Assembly: GCF_000502835.1 (NCBI RefSeq)
Contig: NZ_AYVL01000016.1
Coordinates: 92,216 to 156,215 of the forward strand
Direction: 5' to 3'
DNA from: Mesorhizobium sp. LSJC280B00
GTDB lineage: Bacteria; Pseudomonadota; Alphaproteobacteria; Rhizobiales; Rhizobiaceae
Length of the DNA stretch: 64,000 nt
Below, piece after piece: positions 32,572 through 40,523 of this stretch. The position numbers were made by a program, and so were the translations under genes. The notes under the pieces are model-generated. The model was not told the origin of the DNA. It was given only the letters and a program-made list of their open reading frames with translations, and made no database searches. Numbering within the stretch: position 1 is the stretch's first letter; each line of letters starts with the position of its first letter.

Positions 32572-33840
32572 CTATCGGTACAAATCCGCCCGCGTCGGCG
32601 GCAGGCCGCTCGGCCCACGCGCGCGCCTTGTGGCGACGGTCTGGAAAACCTGCGCCGAGGCGCGTTCGAAGGTAATCGAGCAGCCGGTGAGATAAAGCAG
32701 CCAGAGCCGCGCCTTGGCTTCGCCGACCTCGGCGATAGCTTCGTCGAAGCGTGCGTGGAGGCGCTCGGCCCATAGCCTGCAGGTGCGCGCATAGTGCTCG
32801 CGCAAATTTTCGACGTCGTAGACGAGGAAGCCGTGGGCCTCGAGATTGCCGAGCGTCATGCCGATCGTGTCGAGTTCGCCGCCCGGAAAAATGTATTTGA
32901 TCAGCGCCTTGAATTCCGGCCCCTTGCGCAGCGTCTTCTTCAAGCTGCCCTTGTCGCGCCGGGTGATGGCGTGGTGCAGATAGATGCCGCCCGGCTTGAG
33001 CAGGCGATGGATCCTCGAGAAATAGGCCGCATGGTTGGCAAGCCCCAGATGCTCGAACATGCCGATCGACGAGATCTTGTCGAAGGAGCCGGACAGCTCG
33101 GCATAGGACTTTATCTCGATGGTGATGCGGTCCTCCAGCCCCTCGGCGCGGATGCGTTCACGGGCGAGCTCGGTCTGTGCTTCCGATAGCGAAACGCCGT
33201 GGCCGACGACGCCATAATTCTTCACCGCATGGATGAGCATCGCTCCCCAGCCGCAGCCGATGTCGAGCAATCTATCGCCGGGCTTCAGCCGAAGCTTGCG
33301 GCAGATATGGTCGAGCTTGTCTCTCTGGGCCTGATCGATATCGTTGGCGAAATCCTTGAAGTAGCCGCAGCTATAGACCATGCGCTCGTCGAGGAAGAGC
33401 CGGTAGAATGCGTTGGAAATGTCGTAATGATGCTCGATCGCCTCCTTGCTCGAACCGCTGACGAAAGGATTGCGGCCGGAAAGATCGGTTCGCGTCGTCA
33501 TCTGTTTTCGCGAAAACAGCACCGCCGGCAGGTCGCGCAGGATCGCCAGCTTCGGCAATGTCTTGAGCTTCGTCCTGAGCTTGCCGTGCGTGGGCAAGGC
33601 GTAGAAATCGAACAGCGATCCGTCTTCGACGTCGACCGCCTTGGCAATCCACATCTCGATCAGCGTCGATAAAGAGGGCCGACGTACGATCTGCCAGACG
33701 ATGTCCTGGTCGTTGATGGTGAGCACCGGGCCGGCAGCCGGGCCGATCCGCTCGCCTGTCCACAGCCTCACCGCAAAACCCGGCTTCAGCGTCTCGATGA
33801 CCGTCCGAACAATCCGGGCCGCTCTCTCGGCTGCCTCCAT
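32572..33840 (-). CDS. cfa: cyclopropane-fatty-acyl-phospholipid synthase
   Basis: A 422-residue SAM-dependent enzyme that adds a methylene bridge to unsaturated acyl chains of membrane lipids. The SAM-binding motif LLDIGCGWGAMLIHA lies near residue 195, followed by SLSEAQTELARERI, SIGMFEHLG and the C-terminal HYARTCRLWAERLHA. The N-terminal lipid-binding region (residues 1-130) is typical. The ATG at 33840 has GGGAGG upstream; the extended frame covers the intergenic region. Confidence 0.94.
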   Translation of the reverse strand: MEAAERAARIVRTVIETLKPGFAVRLWTGERIGPAAGPVLTINDQDIVWQIVRRPSLSTLIEMWIAKAVDVEDGSLFDFYALPTHGKLRTKLKTLPKLAILRDLPAVLFSRKQMTTRTDLSGRNPFVSGSSKEAIEHHYDISNAFYRLFLDERMVYSCGYFKDFANDIDQAQRDKLDHICRKLRLKPGDRLLDIGCGWGAMLIHAVKNYGVVGHGVSLSEAQTELARERIRAEGLEDRITIEIKSYAELSGSFDKISSIGMFEHLGLANHAAYFSRIHRLLKPGGIYLHHAITRRDKGSLKKTLRKGPEFKALIKYIFPGGELDTIGMTLGNLEAHGFLVYDVENLREHYARTCRLWAERLHARFDEAIAEVGEAKARLWLLYLTGCSITFERASAQVFQTVATRRARGPSGLPPTRADLYR

Positions 33841-34034
33841 CCCGTCCTCCCTTACCCGGCAAAATAGTGGCCCGGAACAATAGCGGCTCGATCTTGCCTG
33901 CCCGATCGGCCGGCCGCAAGCCGCCCGAGTGCACAAGCAGGCTTGTTCAGGATTTTCGGGTGCCGCGCCTTGCCATTTGCCGGATGACACCCCATCATGA
34001 GGGAGTGTTCAACAAATCGAAAGGAGGTGATCCG

Positions 34035-34106
34035 ATGTCGAGTGATTTCGTTTTCCAGAACGTGGCCTCAGCGGATCGCACTTTCGGGAAGCAGTCTTCC
34101 CGCTAA
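34035..34106 (+). CDS. candidate 23-residue small protein with a near-perfect Shine-Dalgarno sequence
   Basis: The frame encodes MSSDFVFQNVAS...GKQSSR (23 residues) and stops with TAA at 34104-34106. The leader AAAGGAGGTGATCC (34020-34033) is complementary to the conserved 16S rRNA 3' tail over 14 bases, with AGGAGG seven bases before the ATG. A small hairpin (about 34121-34145) and a strong terminator (34174-34213) follow, making a compact transcript of about 200 bases. No known family is recognised. The transcript could instead be a non-coding RNA that uses the Shine-Dalgarno-like sequence. The gap from the cfa start leaves about 190 bases for a promoter, none of which is clear-cut. Confidence 0.5.
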   Translation: MSSDFVFQNVASADRTFGKQSSR

Positions 34107-34173
34107 GGCGCGAGATGCGCGGCTGGCGACCAGGGTCGCCGCCAGGAGCCGCGCCATGGACGGAAACACGGAA

Positions 34174-34213
34174 GGCCGCCGGCTTCGCGAGAAGCGGCGG
34201 CCTTTCCTTTTTG
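34174..34213 (+). terminator. terminator of the small transcript at 34020-34210
   Basis: The arms GGCCGCCGGCTTC and GAAGCGGCGGCC form a 12-bp stem with one bulged G and a GCGA loop, followed by TTTCCTTTTT. It ends 13 bases before the stop codon of the convergent Tad/vWA gene, for which it could also serve. Confidence 0.85.
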
Positions 34214-34225
34214 GGCTGTTGTCCC

Positions 34226-35587
34226 CTATTTGGTTACGGTTAACATCTCGACGTTGCGCGCTATATCCTGGAAAGCCTGGTTGAGTTCCGTTCCATTGGC
34301 CGCCTGATAAAAGTGCTTGATCTTGGCGGTGTCCGGGCTCGCGCAATCCTGGAGCGTCGCCTTGGCATTCGTTTCGTTTAGGTCAAACCCAATGGTGAAG
34401 ACCTCGATGCCCTTGTCGCGCATGGCAGCGCAAAGTTTCTTGGCGGCCGTGCGGGTCGGCTCCTTGCCGGCGTCATTGTAGACGTCGCTGACCGTGCTCG
34501 CATCGAAGTAGGACAGGTTGAATTCGCCATCGGTCATCAGGATCGCGATCTTGGCAACCTTCTTTGGATCCATCTTGGCCGGCCGTTCCGAGGCTTTCAT
34601 CACACTGCCCCAGTTTTCCGAAAGCATGTACCAGGTCCACTGCACGCCGATATGGCCGGCGGTGCCGCCGGAGGCGACGAAATTCTTGATGACCGTCTTG
34701 AGCGCCGTCGCATCCGCTGTCAGCGGCATCAGCGCGGCGATCGGGCAGGCGGCGGTGCCGGTCTGCCAGGCGAAGGATGACAGCAGGTAGTCGCGATTGA
34801 CCATGCTGACGTCGGGGCCCGCATCCGAATACTGATAGGTCCCCTTGCGCTCGGTGGCGCAATTATCGGGACGGATAAAGCCCGAGACATACTGCACGGC
34901 GTCATTGGCCGGCGCCTGTTTGCGTTGACTGGCGGTGGTTTCCACATAGACGCTGCTGGCGGCAAGTGTACCGGCATTCACCGAATTGGCATAAGGCACG
35001 ATGGCAACCCGCACACGTGGCTTGGAGGGGTCCTGGCCGCCCAGGAAGCTGTCGACAGCATTCGCCGCGGCCGCCCGCAGATCGATGATTTTCTGGCCGG
35101 CCATCGACCCGGTCACGTCCAGCATCATCGCGACTTCGATCTGCTTGTCCGAATAGAGCGCCGTCGTCGATGCGGGGACGCGTTGCATGCCACCCGTGCT
35201 GAAAAGCGGGAAATAGTAGTTGACGTTGACATGGACGTCCGCCTGGACAGTCTTGGCTGTCCTGTCGACAACCAGATTGTCGAGGACGATCTGGTTGTCC
35301 TGGAGGATACCCGCCGTGCTGTTGGCATCGAGAAAGGCCTGCACCGATTTGCTGGCGTCGGCCTCGCTGATGACGCCGGTTGTCAGGTCGCGGGCCGTCG
35401 AGGTGACCGCTGCATCGACCACGCCTTGCAGGCTCGATTTTACATTGTAGAGTTGGGACACGTTGACCGCAAAGCCGACACTCAGTGCCAGCACTGAGCC
35501 GATTATCCCAAACAGGACCGCGAAATTTCCGCTGCGATCCCCGGCAAAGCCGCCGATCGTCTGAACAAGACCCCCGAAACGCCGCAT
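34226..35587 (-). CDS. TadE/G-type pilus-assembly-like protein with von Willebrand factor A domain
   Basis: A 453-residue protein. The N-terminal membrane segment with flanking sequence GNFAVLFGIIGSVLALSVGFAVNVSQLYNVKSSLQGVVDAAVTSTAR is the Tad/Flp assembly signature. A vWA domain begins at about residue 155 with the MIDAS motif DVTGSM, followed by later MIDAS elements in ILMTDGEFN. The start at 35587 is preferred because GGAGG lies eight bases upstream; the ATG five codons further up has no Shine-Dalgarno. No other tad or flp genes are nearby, so the protein is an orphan of this group. It probably acts in the periplasm anchored to the inner membrane. Confidence 0.85.
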   Translation of the reverse strand: MRRFGGLVQTIGGFAGDRSGNFAVLFGIIGSVLALSVGFAVNVSQLYNVKSSLQGVVDAAVTSTARDLTTGVISEADASKSVQAFLDANSTAGILQDNQIVLDNLVVDRTAKTVQADVHVNVNYYFPLFSTGGMQRVPASTTALYSDKQIEVAMMLDVTGSMAGQKIIDLRAAAANAVDSFLGGQDPSKPRVRVAIVPYANSVNAGTLAASSVYVETTASQRKQAPANDAVQYVSGFIRPDNCATERKGTYQYSDAGPDVSMVNRDYLLSSFAWQTGTAACPIAALMPLTADATALKTVIKNFVASGGTAGHIGVQWTWYMLSENWGSVMKASERPAKMDPKKVAKIAILMTDGEFNLSYFDASTVSDVYNDAGKEPTRTAAKKLCAAMRDKGIEVFTIGFDLNETNAKATLQDCASPDTAKIKHFYQAANGTELNQAFQDIARNVEMLTVTK

Positions 35588-35916
35588 TCCTTCCGCCTCC
35601 ATTCGCTACAGCCTGCAGCTGTCCGAACGCGCATTGCAGGAATCCGGCCGGATCGCGCCGCCAGGCCCGGGAAAGCGACCGGCCCGCGATCAGGTCATTG
35701 TTTCCAAACGGTTTCGAGCGGCGGCAGGGTAAACAGAGGGTAAACGAAAGCTGCGCCGGCACGGCTTTGTCGACAAAGCGCTTACCACGAACAGGCTCGC
35801 AATTCAGGACGACTGGACTGCGTCCCAATCCGGTACAGACGAGATGTATCGAACCGGTTCAGCACGATCGCGGTGGCGGGAAATGGAAACACGGACTGTG
35901 AATGTGTCCCGAAAGA
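35588..35916. other. intergenic region upstream of the Tad/vWA gene
   Basis: This 329-base stretch holds no convincing gene. Two direct copies of AGGGTAAAC (35726-35734 and 35737-35745) sit 11 bases apart, one helical turn, about 140 bases before the vWA start. They could be a tandem regulator site. On the other side the gap contains only the end of the transglutaminase-like gene's downstream region. Confidence 0.4.
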
Positions 35917-36786
35917 CTAGGCCAGCATCCGTGCGCTGACCGTCTTGTCGACGCCACGACAAGGCGGCTTGAACAGATTACCTTCCTGCTCGTGCGTCCA
36001 GACCTTGAACAGGGTGAGCCGATGCGGGCCAAAACTGTGCAGCAGCGGCACGTCGGTGGCGTCGCGGCCGCGGGCGATGACGACGCGGCCGATCCTCGGC
36101 ACATTGTGGCGAGGATCGAAAGTGTACCACCTGCCGTCGAGGAACACTTCCACCCACGCCGAGAAATCCATCGGCGCCGGATCGGCGGGCACGCCGATAT
36201 CGCCGAGATAGCCGTTCACGTAGCGGGCCGGGATGTTCATGCAGCGGCAGAGCGTGATCGCCAGATGGGCAAAGTCGCGGCAGACGCCGACGCGTTCCTC
36301 ATGCGCCTGCGCCGCCGTGCGGGTCGAGCGCGCATAGCCGTAGCCGAAGGACAGGCGGTTGTGGACATAGTCGACGATGGCCTGCACCCGCGCCCAGCCC
36401 GGTGGAAGCTGGCCGAAAAGTTGCCAGGCCAGGTCGCCGAGATGGTCGGTCTCGCAGTAACGGCTGCCGAGCAGATAGCCGAGCACCTCGTCCGGCAATT
36501 CGGCAACCGGGACTTCTCTCGCCAGCGTGTTGACTTCGTCCGTCTCGCCGCTGTCCTCGACCACCGCGTCATAAAGGATGCGAAAGCTTCCGGCCGGCGC
36601 CGTGAAGCGGCGGCAGCTATTGCCGAAAAGGTCGTGGTAGACCCTGGTCGGGACCGACGGCGAGGTCAGCACGCGCGTCTGCCGCTTGATGTCGGCCTGG
36701 CGATCCCCGTGGATATCGAGCAATGAAACGACCGGCGTTGCTGCAACGCATTCAATGGCAATTTCATAGCCGAGCCGAATCAGCAT
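35917..36786 (-). CDS. transglutaminase-like family protein
   Basis: A 289-residue protein with an N-terminal beta-rich half and a C-terminal transglutaminase-like domain. The catalytic cysteine is in ERVGVCRDFAHLAITLCRCMNIPARYVNGYLGDIG (around residue 175). The segment DFSAWVEVFLDGRWYTFDPRHN carries the Asp, but Ser stands where the His of the usual HAW motif would be. Bacterial members are predicted peptidases or peptide-modifying enzymes with few known substrates. It is monocistronic, with no ATP-grasp or alpha-E partner adjacent. Confidence 0.85.
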   Translation of the reverse strand: MLIRLGYEIAIECVAATPVVSLLDIHGDRQADIKRQTRVLTSPSVPTRVYHDLFGNSCRRFTAPAGSFRILYDAVVEDSGETDEVNTLAREVPVAELPDEVLGYLLGSRYCETDHLGDLAWQLFGQLPPGWARVQAIVDYVHNRLSFGYGYARSTRTAAQAHEERVGVCRDFAHLAITLCRCMNIPARYVNGYLGDIGVPADPAPMDFSAWVEVFLDGRWYTFDPRHNVPRIGRVVIARGRDATDVPLLHSFGPHRLTLFKVWTHEQEGNLFKPPCRGVDKTVSARMLA

Positions 36787-36963
36787 CGCCCTCCCCTGCG
36801 ATCGTCATGGAAGATAGTGCCGATCAACGCGGGACAGTGCGTGGCGGTTCCTTGTGGTCGTCAAAAACGACGCCTCGCGGCTTCCCATACGGACGCGGCA
36901 ACGTTACGGTCGATTGACACGCGTCTTTCGAAATAATCCCTCCAAGATGACCCCGGGAAACCG

Positions 36964-37635
36964 ATGTTTGCAGGCAGAAAATTCGCGGCCTTCCTGTTCG
37001 ATATGGACGGCACGATTCTCAATTCGATCGCCGCAGCGGAAAGGGTCTGGGCAGCGTGGGCGCATCGGCAAGGTCTTGACGTCGCCGCATTCCTGCCGAC
37101 CATCCACGGCGTGCGGGCGATCGAGACCATCGGCCGGCTGGCGCTCCCAGGCGTCGATCCTGCCCGCGAAGCCGATTCGCTTTTGCAGGCCGAGGCGGCC
37201 GATGTCGAGGGCATTCGCCCGATTGCCGGCGCCGCGGCCTTCCTGGCGTCGCTGCCGCCTGGAAGCTGGGCGATCGCCACTTCGGCACCGCGCGAGCTCG
37301 CCCTGCTGCGCCTGCAGGCCGCGGGTATTCCGGCTCCCGCCGTGATTGTTGCGGCGGAGGATGTATCGCGCGGCAAGCCGGCGCCCGACTGCTTCCGGCT
37401 GGCGGCCGAACGGCTCGGCGTCGATGTGGGCGACTGCCTCGTCTTCGAGGACGCGCCGGCCGGCATAGCGGCGGCCGAAGCCGCGGGCGCTGCGGTCGTG
37501 GTGATCAGCGCCACGCACCGGCATCCGTTGGAGACGCCGCATGCCACCATCGCCGGCTATGACGCGATCGGCATCGCCGTCGATTCCAGCGGCTGGATTG
37601 CCATCGGAGTGGAGCGGGCCGCGCTGCCTGTTTGA
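36964..37635 (+). CDS. HAD-superfamily sugar-phosphatase-like hydrolase
   Basis: A 223-residue HAD-IA hydrolase. Motif I is FLFDMDGTILNS (nucleophile Asp), motif II ATSAPRE, motif III lysine in DVSRGKPAPDCF, and motif IV FEDAPAGIAAAEAAG. The helical cap after motif I is of the sugar phosphatase/beta-phosphoglucomutase type. Likely substrate is a sugar phosphate, but specificity cannot be read. It converges on the SDHAF4 gene. Confidence 0.9.
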   Translation: MFAGRKFAAFLFDMDGTILNSIAAAERVWAAWAHRQGLDVAAFLPTIHGVRAIETIGRLALPGVDPAREADSLLQAEAADVEGIRPIAGAAAFLASLPPGSWAIATSAPRELALLRLQAAGIPAPAVIVAAEDVSRGKPAPDCFRLAAERLGVDVGDCLVFEDAPAGIAAAEAAGAAVVVISATHRHPLETPHATIAGYDAIGIAVDSSGWIAIGVERAALPV

Positions 37636-37652
37636 CTAGCACCCTGCCTGGG

Positions 37653-37865
37653 CTAAAAGTCGCTGGTCAGGCCCTTGACCTCCCAGTCGCCATAGCGGCC
37701 AGGCTCCTTGCCGCCGCGCCCGCCCATCTCCCTCGGCAGCGTGGCTTCCTGCTCGCGATATTTCTCCCGCCGGGCCTCGGCCTCGACCAAGGCGCGCCTG
37801 GCTGCCGGGGTCAGCGGCTTTTGCGGCGAGCCGTTAGCATGCGTTTGGCTGGTTTTGTCGATCAT
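37653..37865 (-). CDS. DUF1674 / succinate dehydrogenase assembly factor 4 homologue
   Basis: A 70-residue protein ending EPGRYGDWEVKGLTSDF. This C-terminal motif defines DUF1674, the SDHAF4 family, which in mitochondria protects the flavinylated SdhA subunit before complex II assembly. The N-terminal part is basic and low in complexity. It is divergent from htpX and not linked to sdh genes here. Confidence 0.85.
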   Translation of the reverse strand: MIDKTSQTHANGSPQKPLTPAARRALVEAEARREKYREQEATLPREMGGRGGKEPGRYGDWEVKGLTSDF

Positions 37866-37896
37866 GCGATCTTCCGCTAGATTGAAACAGGCCCCG

Positions 37897-37926
37897 ATTG
37901 AAACGGGAACCGCTGTTTCCCATCAT
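37897..37926 (+). promoter_or_regulatory. sigma32 (RpoH)-type promoter candidate for htpX
   Basis: ATTGAAA (37897-37903) and CCCATCAT (37919-37926) are separated by 15 bases. They match the heat-shock consensus CTTGAAA and CCCATnT closely. The site lies 55 bases upstream of htpX, a classic member of the heat-shock regulon. Confidence 0.6.
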
Positions 37927-37981
37927 ATAGCGATGGGCCCACAAGGATCGACCCCTTTGTTGGGCCAGAACGGAGCAGACG

Positions 37982-38998
37982 ATGAACACCCTTCGCACCG
38001 CCATGCTTTTGGCCGCAATGACGGCCCTGTTCATGGGTGTCGGCTATCTCATCGGCGGATCCGGCGGCATGATGATCGCGTTGCTGATCGCCGCCGGCAC
38101 CAATTTGTTCAGCTATTGGAACGCCGACAAGATGGTGCTGTCGATGCACCGTGCGATCGAAGTCGACGAACGCAACGCGCCTGAATATTACGCCATCGTG
38201 AAGGGTCTCGCGCAACGTGCCGGCCTGCCGATGCCGAGAACCTATCTCATCGACAATCCGCAGCCCAATGCCTTCGCCACCGGCCGCAATCCGCAAAATG
38301 CCGCTGTCGCCGCCAGCACCGGCCTGCTCGAGCGGCTATCGCATGAAGAAGTCGCGGCGGTGATGGCACACGAGCTCGCCCATGTGCAGCACCGCGATAC
38401 GCTGACCATGACGATCGTCGCCACCTTTGCCGGCGCAATTTCGATGCTCGGCAATTTCGCCTTCTTTTTCGGCGGCAACCGCGACAATAACAATTCCTTT
38501 GGCATCGTCGGCGTGCTGGTGGCGATGATAGTCGCGCCCCTGGCCGCCATGATCGTGCAGATGGCGGTGAGCCGCACCCGCGAATATGAGGCCGACCGGC
38601 GCGGTGCCGAAATCTGTGGACACCCGCTGTGGCTCGCCTCGGCACTTGACAAGATCGCGCGGGGCGCCGAACGCATCCGCAACCCGGATGCCGAGCGCAA
38701 TCCGGCAACCGCCCATCTCTTCATCATCAATCCTCTTTCCGGCGAGCGCATGGACAGTTTGTTTTCCACTCACCCGAGCACAGAAAACCGCATCGCCGCG
38801 TTGCAGAGGATGGCGAGCGAAATGGCCGGCGCACCCGAAGCGGCCGCGACGCCAAGGCCGGCGCCGGAAGGGACCGGGCAGCAGCCGTCTGGTCCGTGGG
38901 ACAGGGCCGCGCGGCCCGAGAGGCCGGCTGAGCCGGCCAAGCCGAGACCCAATCCCTGGGGACGCAATCCGACCGGCCCCAAAGGTCCGTGGTCGTGA
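37982..38998 (+). CDS. htpX: membrane protease HtpX
   Basis: A 338-residue M48 zinc metalloprotease that clears damaged inner-membrane proteins. Zinc-binding HELAH lies at residues 130-134 with the third ligand in [11 protein letters not shown]. Four hydrophobic segments are visible (residues 5-22, 25-42, 145-165, 180-200). The C terminus has a Pro/Arg-rich tail from about residue 285. A sigma32-like promoter precedes it. The stop codon overlaps the start of rsmB (GTGA). Confidence 0.95.
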   Translation: MNTLRTAMLLAAMTALFMGVGYLIGGSGGMMIALLIAAGTNLFSYWNADKMVLSMHRAIEVDERNAPEYYAIVKGLAQRAGLPMPRTYLIDNPQPNAFATGRNPQNAAVAASTGLLERLSHEEVAAVMAHELAHVQHRDTLTMTIVATFAGAISMLGNFAFFFGGNRDNNNSFGIVGVLVAMIVAPLAAMIVQMAVSRTREYEADRRGAEICGHPLWLASALDKIARGAERIRNPDAERNPATAHLFIINPLSGERMDSLFSTHPSTENRIAALQRMASEMAGAPEAAATPRPAPEGTGQQPSGPWDRAARPERPAEPAKPRPNPWGRNPTGPKGPWS

Positions 38999-40377
38999 GT
39001 TCAGCGAAGCGCCGGCACGGAATTTCAGGCGATCGTGAACACAATTCGAGCGGCGAGGCCGTAGCCGGCCTCGCCGCGCGCAAGGCAGCCGCGCGCCTGC
39101 TTGCCGCGGTTATAGACGCGAGGACGCCGCTCGACGGGCTGACCGACCAAGAGAACGGCCATCCGCAGTACAAGGCGCTCGACCTGCGCGACCGCGCCTT
39201 GGTGCGCGCCATTCTGGTCACCGCCCTGCGCTACCGCATGACCATATCAGGCCTTTTGGCCCGTCGCCTGGAAAAGCCGCTGCCGCCCAACGCCACGGCG
39301 CTTTCGCACATTTTGCATGTGGCGGCAGCGCAGATCCTGTTCCTCGATGTTCCCGACAGCGCCGCCGTCGACCTCGCCGTGACACACGCCAAGTCCGATC
39401 CGCGCACGGCGCGCTTTTCCGGCCTCGTCAACGGCGTGCTGCGCACGCTGGCGCGGGCCAAGCAGGACGAGCTCGCCGCAGCACGTGCCGCTACCGACGA
39501 GGCGCCAAAATGGTTTTCCGACCGTTTGAAAACGGTCTACGGCCTCGACAAGGCCAGGCAGATACTGCTCGCCCATCGCCATGAGGCACCGGTCGATTTC
39601 TCGGTCAAGTCGGACCCGGCGCTGTGGGCCGAACGGCTCGGCGGCTTTGTCTTGCCGACCGGCACGGTGCGGGTGGAAAAGCTCAGCGCTTCCGTGACCG
39701 AACTGCCCGGCTTTGGGGAAGGCGCCTGGTGGGTTCAGGATGCAGCGGCCAGCCTGCCGGCCCGGCTGTTCGGCGACATCAATGGTTTGCGAATCGCCGA
39801 CCTCTGTGCCGCGCCGGGCGGCAAGACCGCCCAGCTGATCCTCGCCGGCGCCCACGTCACCGCGCTCGACATGTCCAAAACGCGGCTGGCACGGCTGACG
39901 CAGAACCTCGAACGGCTCGGTCTGGCCGCCGAGATCGTCCAGGCCGATCTGCTCAAATACGAGCCGAAGGACCTCTTCGACGCCGTCCTCCTCGACCCAC
40001 CATGCTCTTCGACCGGGACGGTGCGGCGGCATCCCGACGTTCCCTGGACGAAGACGGCGGCCGACGTCGAAAAACTGGCCGACCTGCAACGCCGGCTGCT
40101 TGCCCGCGCCGTCACCCTGGTCAAGCCTGGTGGACGCATCGTCTTTTCCAACTGTTCGCTCGATCCGCTGGAAGGCGAAGAGCTCTATCGCGACTTTCTC
40201 GCCGGCAATGCGGAGATTGTCGACGACCCGCTTCGGCCGGGTGAGATCGCCGGCATCGACCCGTTTCTGACGCCGCAAGGCACGTTGCGCACCACGCCTG
40301 CCGATCTGGAGCTAGGCTCGCCGGGCCGCTCCGGGCTGGACGGCTTCTTCGCCGCCCGCATGCGCAGAGCCGGCTAA
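38995..40377 (+). CDS. rsmB: 16S rRNA (cytosine-5)-methyltransferase RsmB
   Basis: A 460-residue enzyme that methylates C967 of 16S rRNA. An N-terminal NusB-like RNA-binding domain ([21 protein letters not shown] to about residue 150) is followed by a Rossmann methyltransferase. Motifs are [15 protein letters not shown] for [20 protein letters not shown] (motif IV cysteine) and [13 protein letters not shown] (motif VI catalytic cysteine). The GTG at 38995 forms a GTGA overlap with htpX and has AAAGG upstream; another in-frame GTG at 38989 is possible. Confidence 0.94.
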   Translation: MSSAKRRHGISGDREHNSSGEAVAGLAARKAAARLLAAVIDARTPLDGLTDQENGHPQYKALDLRDRALVRAILVTALRYRMTISGLLARRLEKPLPPNATALSHILHVAAAQILFLDVPDSAAVDLAVTHAKSDPRTARFSGLVNGVLRTLARAKQDELAAARAATDEAPKWFSDRLKTVYGLDKARQILLAHRHEAPVDFSVKSDPALWAERLGGFVLPTGTVRVEKLSASVTELPGFGEGAWWVQDAAASLPARLFGDINGLRIADLCAAPGGKTAQLILAGAHVTALDMSKTRLARLTQNLERLGLAAEIVQADLLKYEPKDLFDAVLLDPPCSSTGTVRRHPDVPWTKTAADVEKLADLQRRLLARAVTLVKPGGRIVFSNCSLDPLEGEELYRDFLAGNAEIVDDPLRPGEIAGIDPFLTPQGTLRTTPADLELGSPGRSGLDGFFAARMRRAG

Positions 40378-40466
40378 GGGACGATCTTGAAGTGCCGTCC
40401 GGCTTCATGGGGCGAGGAGGCATGGAAAACAGGCTGAACGGCCCCACCGCCGCGGAATTCGCCTTC

Positions 40467-40497
40467 GCACAAGTTCTTGAATCATATAAACTTGTGC
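40467..40497. promoter_or_regulatory. AT-rich inverted repeat between rsmB and the heparinase gene
   Basis: The 9-base arms GCACAAGTT and AACTTGTGC are perfect inverted repeats across 13 AT-rich bases (CTTGAATCATATA). The site lies 27 bases before the next start codon. It could be an operator or a promoter with its -10 region in the spacer. Confidence 0.45.
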
Positions 40498-40523
40498 TTG
40501 GGTGAGGACGATCAGGAGGGGTT

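Noticed and set aside
33997..34284. 95-codon plus-strand frame overlapping the 23-codon ORF
   Set aside because: It crosses the terminator hairpin and the end of the vWA gene; the shorter frame has the strong Shine-Dalgarno at correct spacing.
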